This document shows positions 1 to 8,979 of a stretch of 64,000 nt of DNA, in pieces. This DNA comes from Chryseobacterium sp. CY350. GTDB taxonomy: Bacteria > Bacteroidota > Bacteroidia > Flavobacteriales > Weeksellaceae. A program made the position numbers and the translations under genes. Each line of letters opens with the position of its first letter. Position 1 is the stretch's first letter. The notes under the pieces were generated by a model. It saw only the letters and a program-made list of their open reading frames with translations, ran no database searches and was not told where the DNA came from. The stretch covers positions 2,852,001 to 2,916,000 of the forward strand of contig NZ_CP116034.1 of assembly GCF_027945075.1 (NCBI RefSeq). The letters are read 5' to 3'.

Positions 1-877
1 TTTTAATACAAAAAGCTCTTCCTTTTTCCGTATCCAACATCGTTGAAGACGATGGGAAGTGACTTAATGCATCCAGATAACTGTCTAATTCATAATTGAG
101 ACAACACTTCAGTTTTCCACATTGCCCTGCCAATTTTTGAGGATTGATGCTTAATTGCTGATATCTTGCGACATTGGTATTTACCGATCTGAAATCTGTC
201 AGCCAGGTTGAGCAGCACAATTCTCTTCCACAAGAACCAATTCCACCGATTTTTGCAGCTTCCTGTCTGAAACCAATCTGTTTCATATCGATTTTTGTTC
301 TGAACGTTCCTGCGAACTCTTTAATCAACATCCTGAAATCTACACGATTATCTGCCGTGTAATAGAAAGTGACTTTTGACCCGTCTCCCTGATATTCCAC
401 ATCAGTAATCTTCATTTCAAGACCTAATCTGTGAGATATTTTTCGCGCGTCTACCTTTACGGGCTCTTCTTTTTTTCTCGCTTCCTGCCAGACTTCAATG
501 TCTTTTTGATTGGCAAGCCTGTATATTTTGAGTGGGTCTTCAGTTGAAAATCTTTTCTTTTTCATCTGAATTTTTACCAGTTCTCCTGAGAGACTTACCA
601 CTCCTACATCATGTCCGGGGCTAGATTCTACTGTTACTACGCTACCTATATGTAAAGGAATATTGTTTACATTTTTATAAAATGATTTTCTGTCATTTTT
701 AAATCTAACTTCCACAAAATCACATCGGTTAGATGCTGGGTTCTGTATGTTAGATAACCAATCGAAAACACTTAATTTATAACTATTACCACAGGTATTT
801 ACACTTTCACAGCCATTCGCGGATTTCGTTCCGCAAGAATGTGCAGAATCGCCGGATGTTTTGCATCCACAACTCAT
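1..877 (-). CDS. ricT: PSP1-domain protein, RicT/YaaT family (3' end cut by window edge)
   Basis: An open minus-strand frame starts at ATG 877 and stays open to the left edge; about 292 codons are visible. The N-terminus is cysteine-rich (Cys at 3, 5, 15, 23 and 29), followed by text typical of the PSP1 domain (a stretch around DFVEVRFKNDRKSFY, then GSVVTVES and GHDVGVVSLSG). The last visible residues, EKGRAFCIK, match the conserved end of the family. RicT of Bacillus subtilis is part of an Fe-S-containing complex that supports RNA maturation; the function in Bacteroidota is less defined, so the role here is inference. Family assignment is by recognition, without alignment. Confidence 0.82.
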   Translation of the reverse strand, partial: MSCGCKTSGDSAHSCGTKSANGCESVNTCGNSYKLSVFDWLSNIQNPASNRCDFVEVRFKNDRKSFYKNVNNIPLHIGSVVTVESSPGHDVGVVSLSGELVKIQMKKKRFSTEDPLKIYRLANQKDIEVWQEARKKEEPVKVDARKISHRLGLEMKITDVEYQGDGSKVTFYYTADNRVDFRMLIKEFAGTFRTKIDMKQIGFRQEAAKIGGIGSCGRELCCSTWLTDFRSVNTNVARYQQLSINPQKLAGQCGKLKCCLNYELDSYLDALSHFPSSSTMLDTEKGRAFCIK

Positions 878-1130
878 ATATTATAATTTATTTAATCTTG
901 CAAATTTATTGATTTTTATCTTTACACAATTCCAAAAGTAATAAATCTTTATTTTGTTAAATGTTTAATATTAAACGGTGGCGTATTCTTAAAGAATATT
1001 TTTTCTCTAAAGCCTTTAAAAATAGCTATTTAATGATGAAAATATCTAAAGTGCTATTTTAAACATAATTTTCTTTTATGATTATGTTTAAAATATTAAG
1101 ATTTATTAACAAACGTAATTAAATTAATTT

Positions 1131-1138
1131 TATATTTG
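1131..1138 (+). promoter_or_regulatory. Bacteroidota -7 element upstream of the fadL-like gene
   Basis: TATATTTG matches TAnnTTTG and lies 13 bases before the ATG at 1152. The rest of the 274-base gap (878-1151) is AT-rich and shows no ORF or RNA gene. Confidence 0.5.
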
Positions 1139-1151
1139 GAATATATAATAA

Positions 1152-2396
1152 ATGTCTATGAAAAAAATATTAGTATCAACTGCTTTGTTGGCTGGGGTTC
1201 TATCTTATGCGGGAGGCTTCAGGGTTTCTCTGCAAGGGGTAAAACAATTGGCGATGGCGCATACCAGTGCTCATGCTGAGGATGCGAGTGTTGCGTTCTT
1301 TAACCCTGCAGGTATGTCGTTCATCCCTTCAAAACTAAGTATTGTTGCAGGAGGTTTCGGCGCAAGTAATAAGGTTACTTTTCAAAATTTAAATACTTTG
1401 CAAAGTACAGAAACAGATAATCCTATCGGTACTCCTATTTATGCTGCGATTGCGTACAAGCCAATCGACAAACTATCTATAGGATTCAGTTTTACAACAC
1501 CTTTCGGTAGTACCATTCAATATCCTTACGACTGGGAAGGTAGAGAAATGGTACAAAAGCTTGAATTAAAAAGTTTTTACTTCCAGCCGATGGTTTCTGT
1601 AAAAATGGCAGACTGGTTGTCTTTCGGAGCAAGTTATATCTATGCTAAAGGACAGGTAAACTGGGATAAAGCCGTTACTCAGTTTGGCGGAACAGTTAAT
1701 ATTAATGACGAAAAAGCAAGTGGCCACGGATATGGTTTTGGTTTCTATTTCAGACCAGATCCTAAGTTTGATCTAAGTATAGCTTACCGTTCACCAGTTG
1801 ATATGAAAGCAAAAAAAGGAACTGCTACATTTACTGTTCCTGCACAAAATACGGTTAACGGATTATTGGGATTAAACAATGCCGGACAAGACGGTTTTAC
1901 CGCTACTTTACCATTGGTTGAAGAATATACAATCGGTATGACGTACAAGGTTACGCCAAAATGGTTGATCTCGGCAGATTTCAATTACCACGGCTGGGAA
2001 AGATATAGCAGACTGACTTTAGATTTTGCTAATGCACCAATAGGAAATCAGGCTGATCCTACCATTCTTGTTGCTCCTAAAAACTTTAGAAATTCTAAAA
2101 CATTCAGATTGGGGACGCAGTATATGTTTAATGAAATGGTTTTTGGCCGTTTGGGAGCATATTATGATGAATCTCCTTACACTGACGAAAATTTTATCCC
2201 GGAAACACCATCATTCGATTCTTTTGTAATAACAGGAGGTTTAGGATTTAAATTTAAACAATTCGGAGTTGACGTTGCAGGAGGTTATGTAATGCCGCAA
2301 AGCAGAGATGTCAATAATAAAACTCTTGGCTTCTACGGTCAGGCAAAGGCAAAAGCATTCTATGTGGGTCTGGGTTTATCTTATAACCCTTTTTAA
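1152..2396 (+). CDS. OmpP1/FadL-family outer-membrane transport protein
   Basis: A 414-residue beta-barrel protein. The family opens with a signal peptide followed by a conserved stretch around FRVSLQGVKQLAMAHTSAHA and VAFFNPAGMSFIP, both present at residues 23-57. These residues form the N-terminal hatch of FadL-type channels for long-chain fatty acids and other hydrophobic compounds. The rest is alternating amphipathic strands ending in aromatic GLGLSYNPF, as expected for a barrel end. ATG 1152 gives MSMKK; ATG 1158 is an equally good start. A GDSL lipoprotein follows after 11 bases, so the two are probably co-transcribed and may handle lipid substrates together (inference). Confidence 0.93.
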   Translation: MSMKKILVSTALLAGVLSYAGGFRVSLQGVKQLAMAHTSAHAEDASVAFFNPAGMSFIPSKLSIVAGGFGASNKVTFQNLNTLQSTETDNPIGTPIYAAIAYKPIDKLSIGFSFTTPFGSTIQYPYDWEGREMVQKLELKSFYFQPMVSVKMADWLSFGASYIYAKGQVNWDKAVTQFGGTVNINDEKASGHGYGFGFYFRPDPKFDLSIAYRSPVDMKAKKGTATFTVPAQNTVNGLLGLNNAGQDGFTATLPLVEEYTIGMTYKVTPKWLISADFNYHGWERYSRLTLDFANAPIGNQADPTILVAPKNFRNSKTFRLGTQYMFNEMVFGRLGAYYDESPYTDENFIPETPSFDSFVITGGLGFKFKQFGVDVAGGYVMPQSRDVNNKTLGFYGQAKAKAFYVGLGLSYNPF

Positions 2397-2407
2397 TTTA
2401 AAGAATT

Positions 2408-3844
2408 ATGAAAAAAATAATAATATCTACACTTGCTGTTTCTGCGATGTTTTTTACAACAAGCTGTAATACAGATTTTGATACAGACGTACAAGACATC
2501 GTTGTAACGAAAGGCGAAGCTGACTTTTCTAAATTTATATCTTTAGGAAATTCATTAACTTCAGGTTACAGAGACGGTGCGTTATATTCTGGCGGACAAA
2601 ACGAGTCTTTTCCAAGCATGATGGCAATGCAAATGAAGCTTGCTGGAGGAGGAGAATTTAAACAGCCTTTGATGCCAAATAACGTTGGAGGATTTATTGG
2701 TTTACCCGGATTTCCTGGAAAACTTGAGCTAAAAATGGTTAATGGGGCATTAAGTCCGGTAGCTAATCCTTCTGCTGCTGCATTAGATAATGTAGTTGCG
2801 GGCAGACCTTACCAAAATATGGGTGTTCCAGGCGCGAAAGTTTCTCATTTGCTGGCACCTGGTTATGGTAACCCAGCGGGACTTTCTTTAGGTTTGGCAA
2901 ATCCGTATTTTGTAAGATTTGCTTCTTCTACTACAGCTTCTGTTGTAGGTGACGCGTTGGCACAGAATCCTACATTCGTATCTCTTTGGATTGGTAATAA
3001 CGATGTTTTAGGATATGCTACTACAGGAGGAGACGGAACTAATCCTATCACACCTGTTGACGGAGCTGCTGGTATAGGGTTTACAAGCACTTACACTGCA
3101 TTGATAGGAACAGTATTTCCTACGGGAACAACAAGAAAGGGAATTGTAGCCAACATTCCGAATGTTACTAATGTTCCTTTCTTTACGAGAGTTCCTGCTA
3201 TGCCTCTTACGAATCTTTCTGCTGCGCAGGTTACTCAATTAAATAGTGGCTATGCTGCTTATAATGCAGGTTTGGCTCAGGCAAAAGCTTTGGGTGCGAT
3301 CAACGATGCAGAATATCAAAAAAGATTAATCAAGTTTGTGGCGGGAGCTGTTGCAAACGGAGCAGTGATCGCTGATAAGGATTTAGTGACGGTTCCGGGT
3401 CTTCCAAAATACAGACAGACCACTTCAAAAGATTTTATTCTATTGACGGCAAGTGCAGTGCTTACACCTCAAGCGGGTGGTGGTACTTCAGTTCCTTTAG
3501 AAGATAAATTGGTTCTTACAGAAATGGAAGCTGCAAAAGTTATTACGGCAACAAATTCTTACAATACAACCATTAAATCGCTAGCAGATTCTAAAGGTCT
3601 GGCGTTTGTAGATATGAATGCAAAAATGGCAGAGCTGAATTCAAAATCAGGAATTTCTTGGGATGGCGTGAGATATACTGCTACATTCGTCACAGGTGGA
3701 GCTTTCTCTTTAGACGGAGTTCATCTTACAGGAAGAGGCTATGCTATTGTTGCTAACGAATTTATTAAGGCAATTAATATGAAATATAAATCTACACTGC
3801 CACAGGTAGATCCTAATAAATATTCAGGCGTTACGTTCCCATAA
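2408..3844 (+). CDS. SGNH/GDSL-type hydrolase lipoprotein
   Basis: A 478-residue protein with a lipoprotein signal ending TTSC, so Cys20 is the predicted lipidation site. Block I of the SGNH fold is FISLGNSLTSG with Ser49 as nucleophile; block III appears as WIGNNDVLGY and block V as DGVHLTGRGYAI, supplying the Asp/His pair. Such proteins are esterases or lipases exposed on the outer membrane. The gene begins 11 bases after the FadL-like porin gene and ends in a strong terminator, which suggests a two-gene unit for hydrolysis and uptake of lipids. The substrate is unknown. Confidence 0.88.
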   Translation: MKKIIISTLAVSAMFFTTSCNTDFDTDVQDIVVTKGEADFSKFISLGNSLTSGYRDGALYSGGQNESFPSMMAMQMKLAGGGEFKQPLMPNNVGGFIGLPGFPGKLELKMVNGALSPVANPSAAALDNVVAGRPYQNMGVPGAKVSHLLAPGYGNPAGLSLGLANPYFVRFASSTTASVVGDALAQNPTFVSLWIGNNDVLGYATTGGDGTNPITPVDGAAGIGFTSTYTALIGTVFPTGTTRKGIVANIPNVTNVPFFTRVPAMPLTNLSAAQVTQLNSGYAAYNAGLAQAKALGAINDAEYQKRLIKFVAGAVANGAVIADKDLVTVPGLPKYRQTTSKDFILLTASAVLTPQAGGGTSVPLEDKLVLTEMEAAKVITATNSYNTTIKSLADSKGLAFVDMNAKMAELNSKSGISWDGVRYTATFVTGGAFSLDGVHLTGRGYAIVANEFIKAINMKYKSTLPQVDPNKYSGVTFP

Positions 3845-3865
3845 AATGCAGGGAAATAAAAATGG

Positions 3866-3897
3866 AAACCACAAGACTATTCTTGTGGTTTTTTTTT
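3866..3897 (+). terminator. Rho-independent terminator after the GDSL lipoprotein gene
   Basis: An 11-bp perfect stem (3866-3876 with 3881-3891), a 4-base loop CTAT, and a run of nine T. Confidence 0.9.
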
Positions 3898-3904
3898 AAA
3901 TTTG
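3897..3904 (+). promoter_or_regulatory. -7 element of prs
   Basis: TAAATTTG starts at the last T of the preceding terminator and sits 22 bases before the prs ATG. Termination and re-initiation are therefore packed within 40 bases. Confidence 0.5.
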
Positions 3905-3926
3905 CAAAATCTTTTAAAAAGTAAAA

Positions 3927-4865
3927 ATGGCCGATCAACAGAGTTATCTATTTTCGACAAGGACGAGTAAAGACCTGGCGGAAAAAATTGCCCAATATTA
4001 TGGGAAAGAATTAGGGAAAATCATTATTCAGGAGTTCAGCGATGGAGAATTTGAACCTGTTTTAGACGAATCCGTACGAGGAGGAAGAGTTTTCCTGATT
4101 GGATCTACGTTTCCGCCGGCAGACAATCTTTTAGAACTTCTTCTAATGATTGACGCTGCTAAAAGGGCTTCTGCGAAGAGTATTACCGTGGTTCTTCCTT
4201 ATTTCGGTTTGGCAAGACAAGACAGAAAAGACAAACCAAGAGCGCCAATCGGAGCAAAGTTGGTGGCAAATCTTTTGACGGCTGCTGGTGCAACCAGAAT
4301 CATGACAATGGATCTTCATGCTGATCAAATTCAAGGGTTCTTTGAAATTCCGGTTGATCATCTGTACGCTTCTACAATTTTTGTAGACTATATCAGAGAC
4401 ATGAATCTTGATAACCTTACTATTGCTTCTCCGGACATGGGAGGTGCAAAAAGAGCGAAAAACTACGCAGGTCATTTAGGTGCTGATGTCGTAATTGCTT
4501 ACAAAGAAAGAAAAAAGGCCAACGTTATTGAAGAAATGTTCCTGATCGGGGACGTAGAAGGTAAAAACGTAATCCTTATTGATGACATGATAGATACCGC
4601 AGGTACGCTTTGCAAGGCTGCAGGTATTTTAATGGAAAAAGGAGCGAAATCTGTAAGAGCAATGGCAACTCACGGAGTACTTTCCGGTAAAGCATATGAC
4701 AATATTGAGAACTCACAATTACTGGAAGTTATTGTAACTGACTCAATTCCTGTGAAAACTAATTTGTCATCTAAAATAAAAGTGCTATCTTGCGCCCCAT
4801 TATTTGCTGATGTTATGAAGATGGTGCACGAGCATCAATCGATTAGCAGTAAGTTTATTATTTAA
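3927..4865 (+). CDS. prs: Ribose-phosphate pyrophosphokinase (PRPP synthetase)
   Basis: A 312-residue cytosolic enzyme making 5-phosphoribosyl-1-pyrophosphate from ribose 5-phosphate and ATP for purine, pyrimidine, His, Trp and NAD synthesis. Visible signatures are the N-terminal FSDGEFEP, the DLHADQIQGFF metal/ATP region, and the PRPP loop VILIDDMIDTAGT near residues 215-227. Length is typical for class I enzymes. It is followed after 54 bases by rplY without an obvious terminator, so the pair is probably co-transcribed. Confidence 0.98.
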   Translation: MADQQSYLFSTRTSKDLAEKIAQYYGKELGKIIIQEFSDGEFEPVLDESVRGGRVFLIGSTFPPADNLLELLLMIDAAKRASAKSITVVLPYFGLARQDRKDKPRAPIGAKLVANLLTAAGATRIMTMDLHADQIQGFFEIPVDHLYASTIFVDYIRDMNLDNLTIASPDMGGAKRAKNYAGHLGADVVIAYKERKKANVIEEMFLIGDVEGKNVILIDDMIDTAGTLCKAAGILMEKGAKSVRAMATHGVLSGKAYDNIENSQLLEVIVTDSIPVKTNLSSKIKVLSCAPLFADVMKMVHEHQSISSKFII

Positions 4866-4919
4866 TTAATAATCAACTGTTTACAGCGTAAATTCAAACA
4901 AATTTTTAAATTTTTATAA

Positions 4920-5555
4920 ATGAAATCTATTACAATTCAAGGTACAAAAAGAGAAAGCGTGGGCAAAAAGTCGACAAAAGCTTTACGTGATGCTGAATTA
5001 GTTCCTTGTGTTGTTTACGGAGGTGGCGAGCCATTGAACTTCTCTGCATTAGAGAAAGCGTTCAAAGGTTTAGTGTATACTCCTGAAGCACACACGGTAT
5101 CTATTGAAGTTGACGGACAGGTAATTCCTGCAGTTCTTCAGGATATTCAGTTCCACCCGATTACAGACAAAATTATTCATGCAGACTTCTACAGATTATC
5201 TGACGATAAGCCGGTAGTTATGGAAGTTCCTGTAAGATTAACTGGTCGTTCTAAAGGTGTTGTAGCTGGTGGTGTTTTACGTCAGTCTTTCAGAAAATTG
5301 AAAGTAAAAGCTATTCCTGCAAACTTGCCAGACGAGGTAGTTGTTGATATCACTTCATTGAAGATTGGTAACAAACTTTATGTAGGAGGTCTTAAAGCAG
5401 AAGGATTCTCATTTGTACACCCGGACAATGCAGTTGTTGTGGCTGTTAAAATGTCTAGAAATGCAGCTAAAGGTGGTGCAATGGCAGATGACGATGAAGA
5501 AGAAGTTGCAACAGAAGGAGATGCTCCTGCAACTGAAGAAGCAGCAGCTGAATAA
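4920..5555 (+). CDS. rplY: 50S ribosomal protein L25, long Ctc form
   Basis: The 211-residue protein opens with [19 protein letters not shown], the L25 5S-rRNA-binding domain, followed by the C-terminal Ctc/TL5 beta domain (residues about 95-185). It ends in an acidic low-complexity tail of Asp, Glu and Ala. The prs-rplY order is common in Bacteroidota and other phyla. L25/Ctc binds 5S rRNA on the large subunit; the long form has been linked to stress in Bacillus. Confidence 0.96.
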   Translation: MKSITIQGTKRESVGKKSTKALRDAELVPCVVYGGGEPLNFSALEKAFKGLVYTPEAHTVSIEVDGQVIPAVLQDIQFHPITDKIIHADFYRLSDDKPVVMEVPVRLTGRSKGVVAGGVLRQSFRKLKVKAIPANLPDEVVVDITSLKIGNKLYVGGLKAEGFSFVHPDNAVVVAVKMSRNAAKGGAMADDDEEEVATEGDAPATEEAAAE

Positions 5556-5579
5556 GAATTTTCTTAATCACAATATAAG

Positions 5580-5607
5580 ACCTGTCATTTTTTGGCAGGT
5601 TTTTTTA
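5580..5607 (+). terminator. Rho-independent terminator after rplY
   Basis: A 7-bp stem ACCTGTC/GGCAGGT with one G-U pair (5580-5586, 5594-5600) followed by seven T. Confidence 0.85.
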
Positions 5608-5663
5608 TTTTTAGATTAAATCTATTGATGAGTTTGCTCACATTACTTTAGTGAAAAATGTCG

Positions 5664-5671
5664 TAAATTTG
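5664..5671 (+). promoter_or_regulatory. -7 element of sufS with a small inverted repeat downstream
   Basis: TAAATTTG matches TAnnTTTG. It leaves a leader of about 40 bases before the ATG at 5715. The leader holds the inverted repeat CGTTCT/AGAACG at 5675-5680 and 5686-5691. Confidence 0.45.
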
Positions 5672-5714
5672 ATGCGTTCTAAATAAGAACGTTTAATTAC
5701 TAAAATTGAAATAA

Positions 5715-6935
5715 ATGTTTGACATTCAGGAAATAAGAAGTCATTTTTCTATATTAAACCAGCAGGTGAACGGTAAGCCTTTGGTTTATTTAGACAATGC
5801 AGCGACATCCCAGAAACCAAATTCAGTTCTTGAGGTTTGGAATCAATATTATACAGAAATCAATGCTAATGTTCACAGAGGAATTCATACTCTGAGCCAA
5901 TTGGCAACCGAAGAAATGGAACTTTCGCGAAGAAAAATCCAAAAATTCATCAACGCTAAAAATGATTTTGAAGTCATTTTTACCAAAGGAACCACAGAAG
6001 GCATTAACCTCATCTCTTATATTTTAACTCAAAAACTTAAAAAAGACGATGAGATTATCATTTCTTATCTGGAGCATCACTCGAATATAGTTCCGTGGCA
6101 GCTGCTTTGTGAAAGAACAGGAGCAAAACTGCGGGTCATCCCAATCGATCAGGACGGGATTCTTCAGCTTGATTATCTCGATCGCTTTTTAAGTGAAAAA
6201 ACGAAAGTAGTTTCTATCAACCAAGTTTCTAATGCATTAGGAATTGTAAATCCTATTGAAGAGATTATTGCAAAAACAAGAGCCAATTCAGATGCATACA
6301 TCGTTATTGATGGTGCACAGTCTGCTCCACATTTTAAAATTGATGTTCAGGCGTTAGATTGTGATTTTTTTGTGTTTTCAGGTCATAAGATGTATGCTCC
6401 GATGGGAACTGGAATTTTGTATGGAAAACAGGCTATTCTTGAAGATTTGCCACCATTCCACGGAGGTGGTGAGATGATCTCTGTATGCTCATTTGATGGG
6501 ACCACTTATGCAGGTTTACCTTTTAAATATGAAGCGGGAACACCGAATGTAGGTGGAAATATTGCTTTGGGTGCAGCCGTTGATTTCATCAATAAAATAG
6601 GTCATGAAAATATCCAGCGTCACGAAAATGCTTTACTCGAATATGCTCAAAAACATCTATTGGAAATTGATGGTTTAAAGGTGTATGGCGAAAAAGCCAA
6701 CAGAACCGGAGTTGTTTCTTTTAATCTTGAAGGAATAGGAATTTCCTCAGATGTAGGCATGATTCTCGATAAAATGGGCGTTGCCGTAAGAACCGGGCAC
6801 CACTGTACGCAGCCGATTATGGATTTCTTTGCTATTGCAGGAACGGTGAGAGCAAGTTTTGCTGTTTATAATACATTCCAGGAAATTGATTTGTTGGTAG
6901 AAGGAGTGAAAAAAGCCCAGAGAATGCTGGCGTAA
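5715..6935 (+). CDS. sufS: Cysteine desulfurase, SufS type
   Basis: A 406-residue PLP enzyme that takes sulfur from cysteine for Fe-S cluster assembly. Signs are VYLDNAATSQKP at the N-terminus, NVHRGIHTLS, the PLP lysine in FSGHKMYAP (about residue 228), and the catalytic cysteine in RTGHHCTQP (Cys364). This motif places it in group II (SufS/CsdA) rather than IscS. No sufB, C, D or E lies within the window, so the gene is detached from the rest of the pathway. Its own promoter and a strong downstream terminator indicate a single-gene unit. Confidence 0.95.
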   Translation: MFDIQEIRSHFSILNQQVNGKPLVYLDNAATSQKPNSVLEVWNQYYTEINANVHRGIHTLSQLATEEMELSRRKIQKFINAKNDFEVIFTKGTTEGINLISYILTQKLKKDDEIIISYLEHHSNIVPWQLLCERTGAKLRVIPIDQDGILQLDYLDRFLSEKTKVVSINQVSNALGIVNPIEEIIAKTRANSDAYIVIDGAQSAPHFKIDVQALDCDFFVFSGHKMYAPMGTGILYGKQAILEDLPPFHGGGEMISVCSFDGTTYAGLPFKYEAGTPNVGGNIALGAAVDFINKIGHENIQRHENALLEYAQKHLLEIDGLKVYGEKANRTGVVSFNLEGIGISSDVGMILDKMGVAVRTGHHCTQPIMDFFAIAGTVRASFAVYNTFQEIDLLVEGVKKAQRMLA

Positions 6936-6960
6936 TTTTTAGAAATTTAATTTGAAGATA

Positions 6961-6997
6961 AAAAATCCCTTTCAGCTTTTTGTTGAAAGGGATTTTT
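6961..6997. terminator. Bidirectional terminator between sufS and the convergent orphan gene
   Basis: A 14-bp perfect stem (6961-6974 with 6984-6997) flanked by A on the left and T on the right, 9-base loop. It can stop transcription from both convergent genes. Confidence 0.9.
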
Positions 6998-6999
6998 GT

Positions 7000-7776
7000 T
7001 TATTTTACTCTAACTATTTTTGCGTCAAAATCGGCCATTAAATAGACTCTATTGAAATCAGATTCAGTCTGATAATTTTCCATTTCATCTAATTGATATG
7101 AAACTGATGATAGCGAGCCAATAAGAAGGATTAACCAATATTCACCAATTTCATTTTCTCCATTTTTATAAATTTGCAATTTAGGTTCTTTCTTTTTAAT
7201 TTCTTCATTTAATCTCTCGTTCGTTAAATATGGACCTTGCCAATTTTTTTCGTTAAAAGTAAAACTGACACTTGAATGCTTCATAAGTCGAATTTCTTCA
7301 ATAAAATCGGGTTTTTCTACTTTTTCATTTAGAATTAATGATTGAATATAATTAGATATTTTGTTTGCTAATTCTTTTTTTTGAAATTGTTTGTATTCAA
7401 AACTATCATTGTAAATAGTTATAGAAGCATGAATTTTTTCATTGGGAAATAACTTAGTGAAAATTTTTTCAGAATATTCGAAAAGAGATTTTATACGATT
7501 ATATTTTTCAGAATTTTCCGTGAATATTCTTGTATGTTCTAATCCTATTAATTGCAAATTGTTTTGGAGAATAAAATCTGGTCTTGGCGGATTTGGTTTA
7601 TCAACTATAGATAAATTTTCATTGAGTTTATATATAAATTTTCCTACTTGACAAACTTCAATTAATTCTTTTTGAGGAAGATTGTATTTTTCTACTATTG
7701 GAAAAATGATTTTTCCAAGTTCATCTCTTTCTTTGTCGAAATCACGCCGTAAGCTTTCTATGTCAATTTTATTCAT
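7000..7776 (-). CDS. Uncharacterised protein, 258 aa, possible nuclease-like fold
   Basis: I do not recognise the family. The protein is rich in Lys, Asn, Ile and Glu, has no signal peptide or membrane segment, and its codons are more AT-biased than those of its neighbours, which suggests recent acquisition. A stretch PRPDF (residues 64-68) followed by IGLEHTR (77-83) resembles the PD...ExK core of restriction-endonuclease-like folds, although the usual Lys is Thr here; this is a weak inference. A -7 element TACATTTG lies 23 bases upstream. It stands alone between sufS and hemE. Confidence 0.8.
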   Translation of the reverse strand: MNKIDIESLRRDFDKERDELGKIIFPIVEKYNLPQKELIEVCQVGKFIYKLNENLSIVDKPNPPRPDFILQNNLQLIGLEHTRIFTENSEKYNRIKSLFEYSEKIFTKLFPNEKIHASITIYNDSFEYKQFQKKELANKISNYIQSLILNEKVEKPDFIEEIRLMKHSSVSFTFNEKNWQGPYLTNERLNEEIKKKEPKLQIYKNGENEIGEYWLILLIGSLSSVSYQLDEMENYQTESDFNRVYLMADFDAKIVRVK

Positions 7777-7799
7777 CTTTATTATGATTATATTATAGA

Positions 7800-7807
7800 C
7801 AAATGTA
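7800..7807 (-). promoter_or_regulatory. -7 element of the orphan gene
   Basis: TACATTTG on the minus strand, 23 bases before the ATG ending at 7776. Confidence 0.4.
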
Positions 7808-7907
7808 AATAGATTTTTATTAAAGGTAGTACGGTAAACCTTATTATGATGTTTAGATTTTTAATAGCGAAAGCTGCTCATACGAACAGCTTTAATTTAA
7901 TTTTTCC

Positions 7908-8945
7908 TTAGTAATTATTATTCGGTTTCCAATCTACAACTGCTCTTATAAACGCTTCCGCATTTTCCAAAGGAATATCAGGTAAAATTCCGTGGCCTAG
8001 ATTGGCAATATATCTATCTTTACCGAAACGGTTAATCATTTCGTTCACCATTTTCTTAATCGTTTCAGGAGTTGAATGTAATCTCGCAGGATCAAAATTT
8101 CCTTGCAAAGTCATCGTATGATTCGTTAAAGTTCTTGCCAATTCCGGTTTAATCGTCCAGTCAACACCCAAAGCAGAAACCGGCGACATCGTCATATCTT
8201 CCAATGCAAACCAACATCCTTTTCCGAACACAACAACGTGCGTCAACGGTGCCAAAGCTTCAACGATCTGACTGATGTACTGCCATGAAAATTCCTGATA
8301 ATCTTGTGGAGAAAGCATTCCGCCCCAAGAATCGAAAACCTGAACCGCAGAAACTCCTTTTTCAACTTTTCTTTTCAGATAAGCAATCGTAGTATCAGTG
8401 ATTTTCTGAAGCAAAAGATGCGCAGCTTCCGGCTGCTGGAAACAAAAAGATTTAGCAATATCAAAAGCTTTACTTCCTTTTCCTTCCACGCAATAGCAAA
8501 GAAGCGTCCATGGTGAACCAGCAAAACCAATCAACGGAATTTCGTTGTCTAATTTAATCAAAGTCAAGTCAATCGCGTCAAAAACATAACCCAAAGTATC
8601 GTTTACATCAGGCACAACCACATTTTGAACATCTTCCATCGTTCTGATAGGATTGTCTAACCACGGACCCACGTTTTCTTTCATTTTAAAATCGATTCCC
8701 ATTGCCTGAGGAACCACCAAAATGTCGGAAAATAAGATCGCAGCATCCAAAGGATATCTTCTGATCGGCTGAACGGTGATTTCAGAAGCCAATTCCGGAG
8801 TCTGGCATCTTGTGAAAAAGTCGAATTTATCACGCAACGCAATGAATTCCGGTAAATATCTTCCCGCCTGTCTCATCATCCAAACCGGTGGTCTTTCTAC
8901 AGTTTCGCCGCGAAGTGCTTTTAAATATAGGTCGTTTTTAATCAT
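7908..8945 (-). CDS. hemE: Uroporphyrinogen decarboxylase
   Basis: Catalyses the four decarboxylations of uroporphyrinogen III to coproporphyrinogen III. The N-terminal signature [15 protein letters not shown], the following [18 protein letters not shown], and GNFDPARLH near the C-terminus are diagnostic. The ATG at 8945 ([13 protein letters not shown]) gives 345 aa and the normal family start; the longer frame to 8975 begins with TTG and adds ten unconserved residues. It lies 34 bases after hemD and closes the haem run. Confidence 0.97.
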   Translation of the reverse strand: MIKNDLYLKALRGETVERPPVWMMRQAGRYLPEFIALRDKFDFFTRCQTPELASEITVQPIRRYPLDAAILFSDILVVPQAMGIDFKMKENVGPWLDNPIRTMEDVQNVVVPDVNDTLGYVFDAIDLTLIKLDNEIPLIGFAGSPWTLLCYCVEGKGSKAFDIAKSFCFQQPEAAHLLLQKITDTTIAYLKRKVEKGVSAVQVFDSWGGMLSPQDYQEFSWQYISQIVEALAPLTHVVVFGKGCWFALEDMTMSPVSALGVDWTIKPELARTLTNHTMTLQGNFDPARLHSTPETIKKMVNEMINRFGKDRYIANLGHGILPDIPLENAEAFIRAVVDWKPNNNY

Positions 8946-8979
8946 ATTTTTTAGTTGATAGTTGTTGATTTTCAAATAA

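Noticed and set aside
1784..1984. Open frames antisense to the fadL-like and GDSL genes (also 2863-3238)
   Set aside because: They lie inside well-supported genes on the other strand and their translations have no recognisable domain or start context.
5413..5619. Overlapping plus-strand frame at the end of rplY
   Set aside because: It is the acidic tail of L25 read in another frame; low complexity and no start signal.
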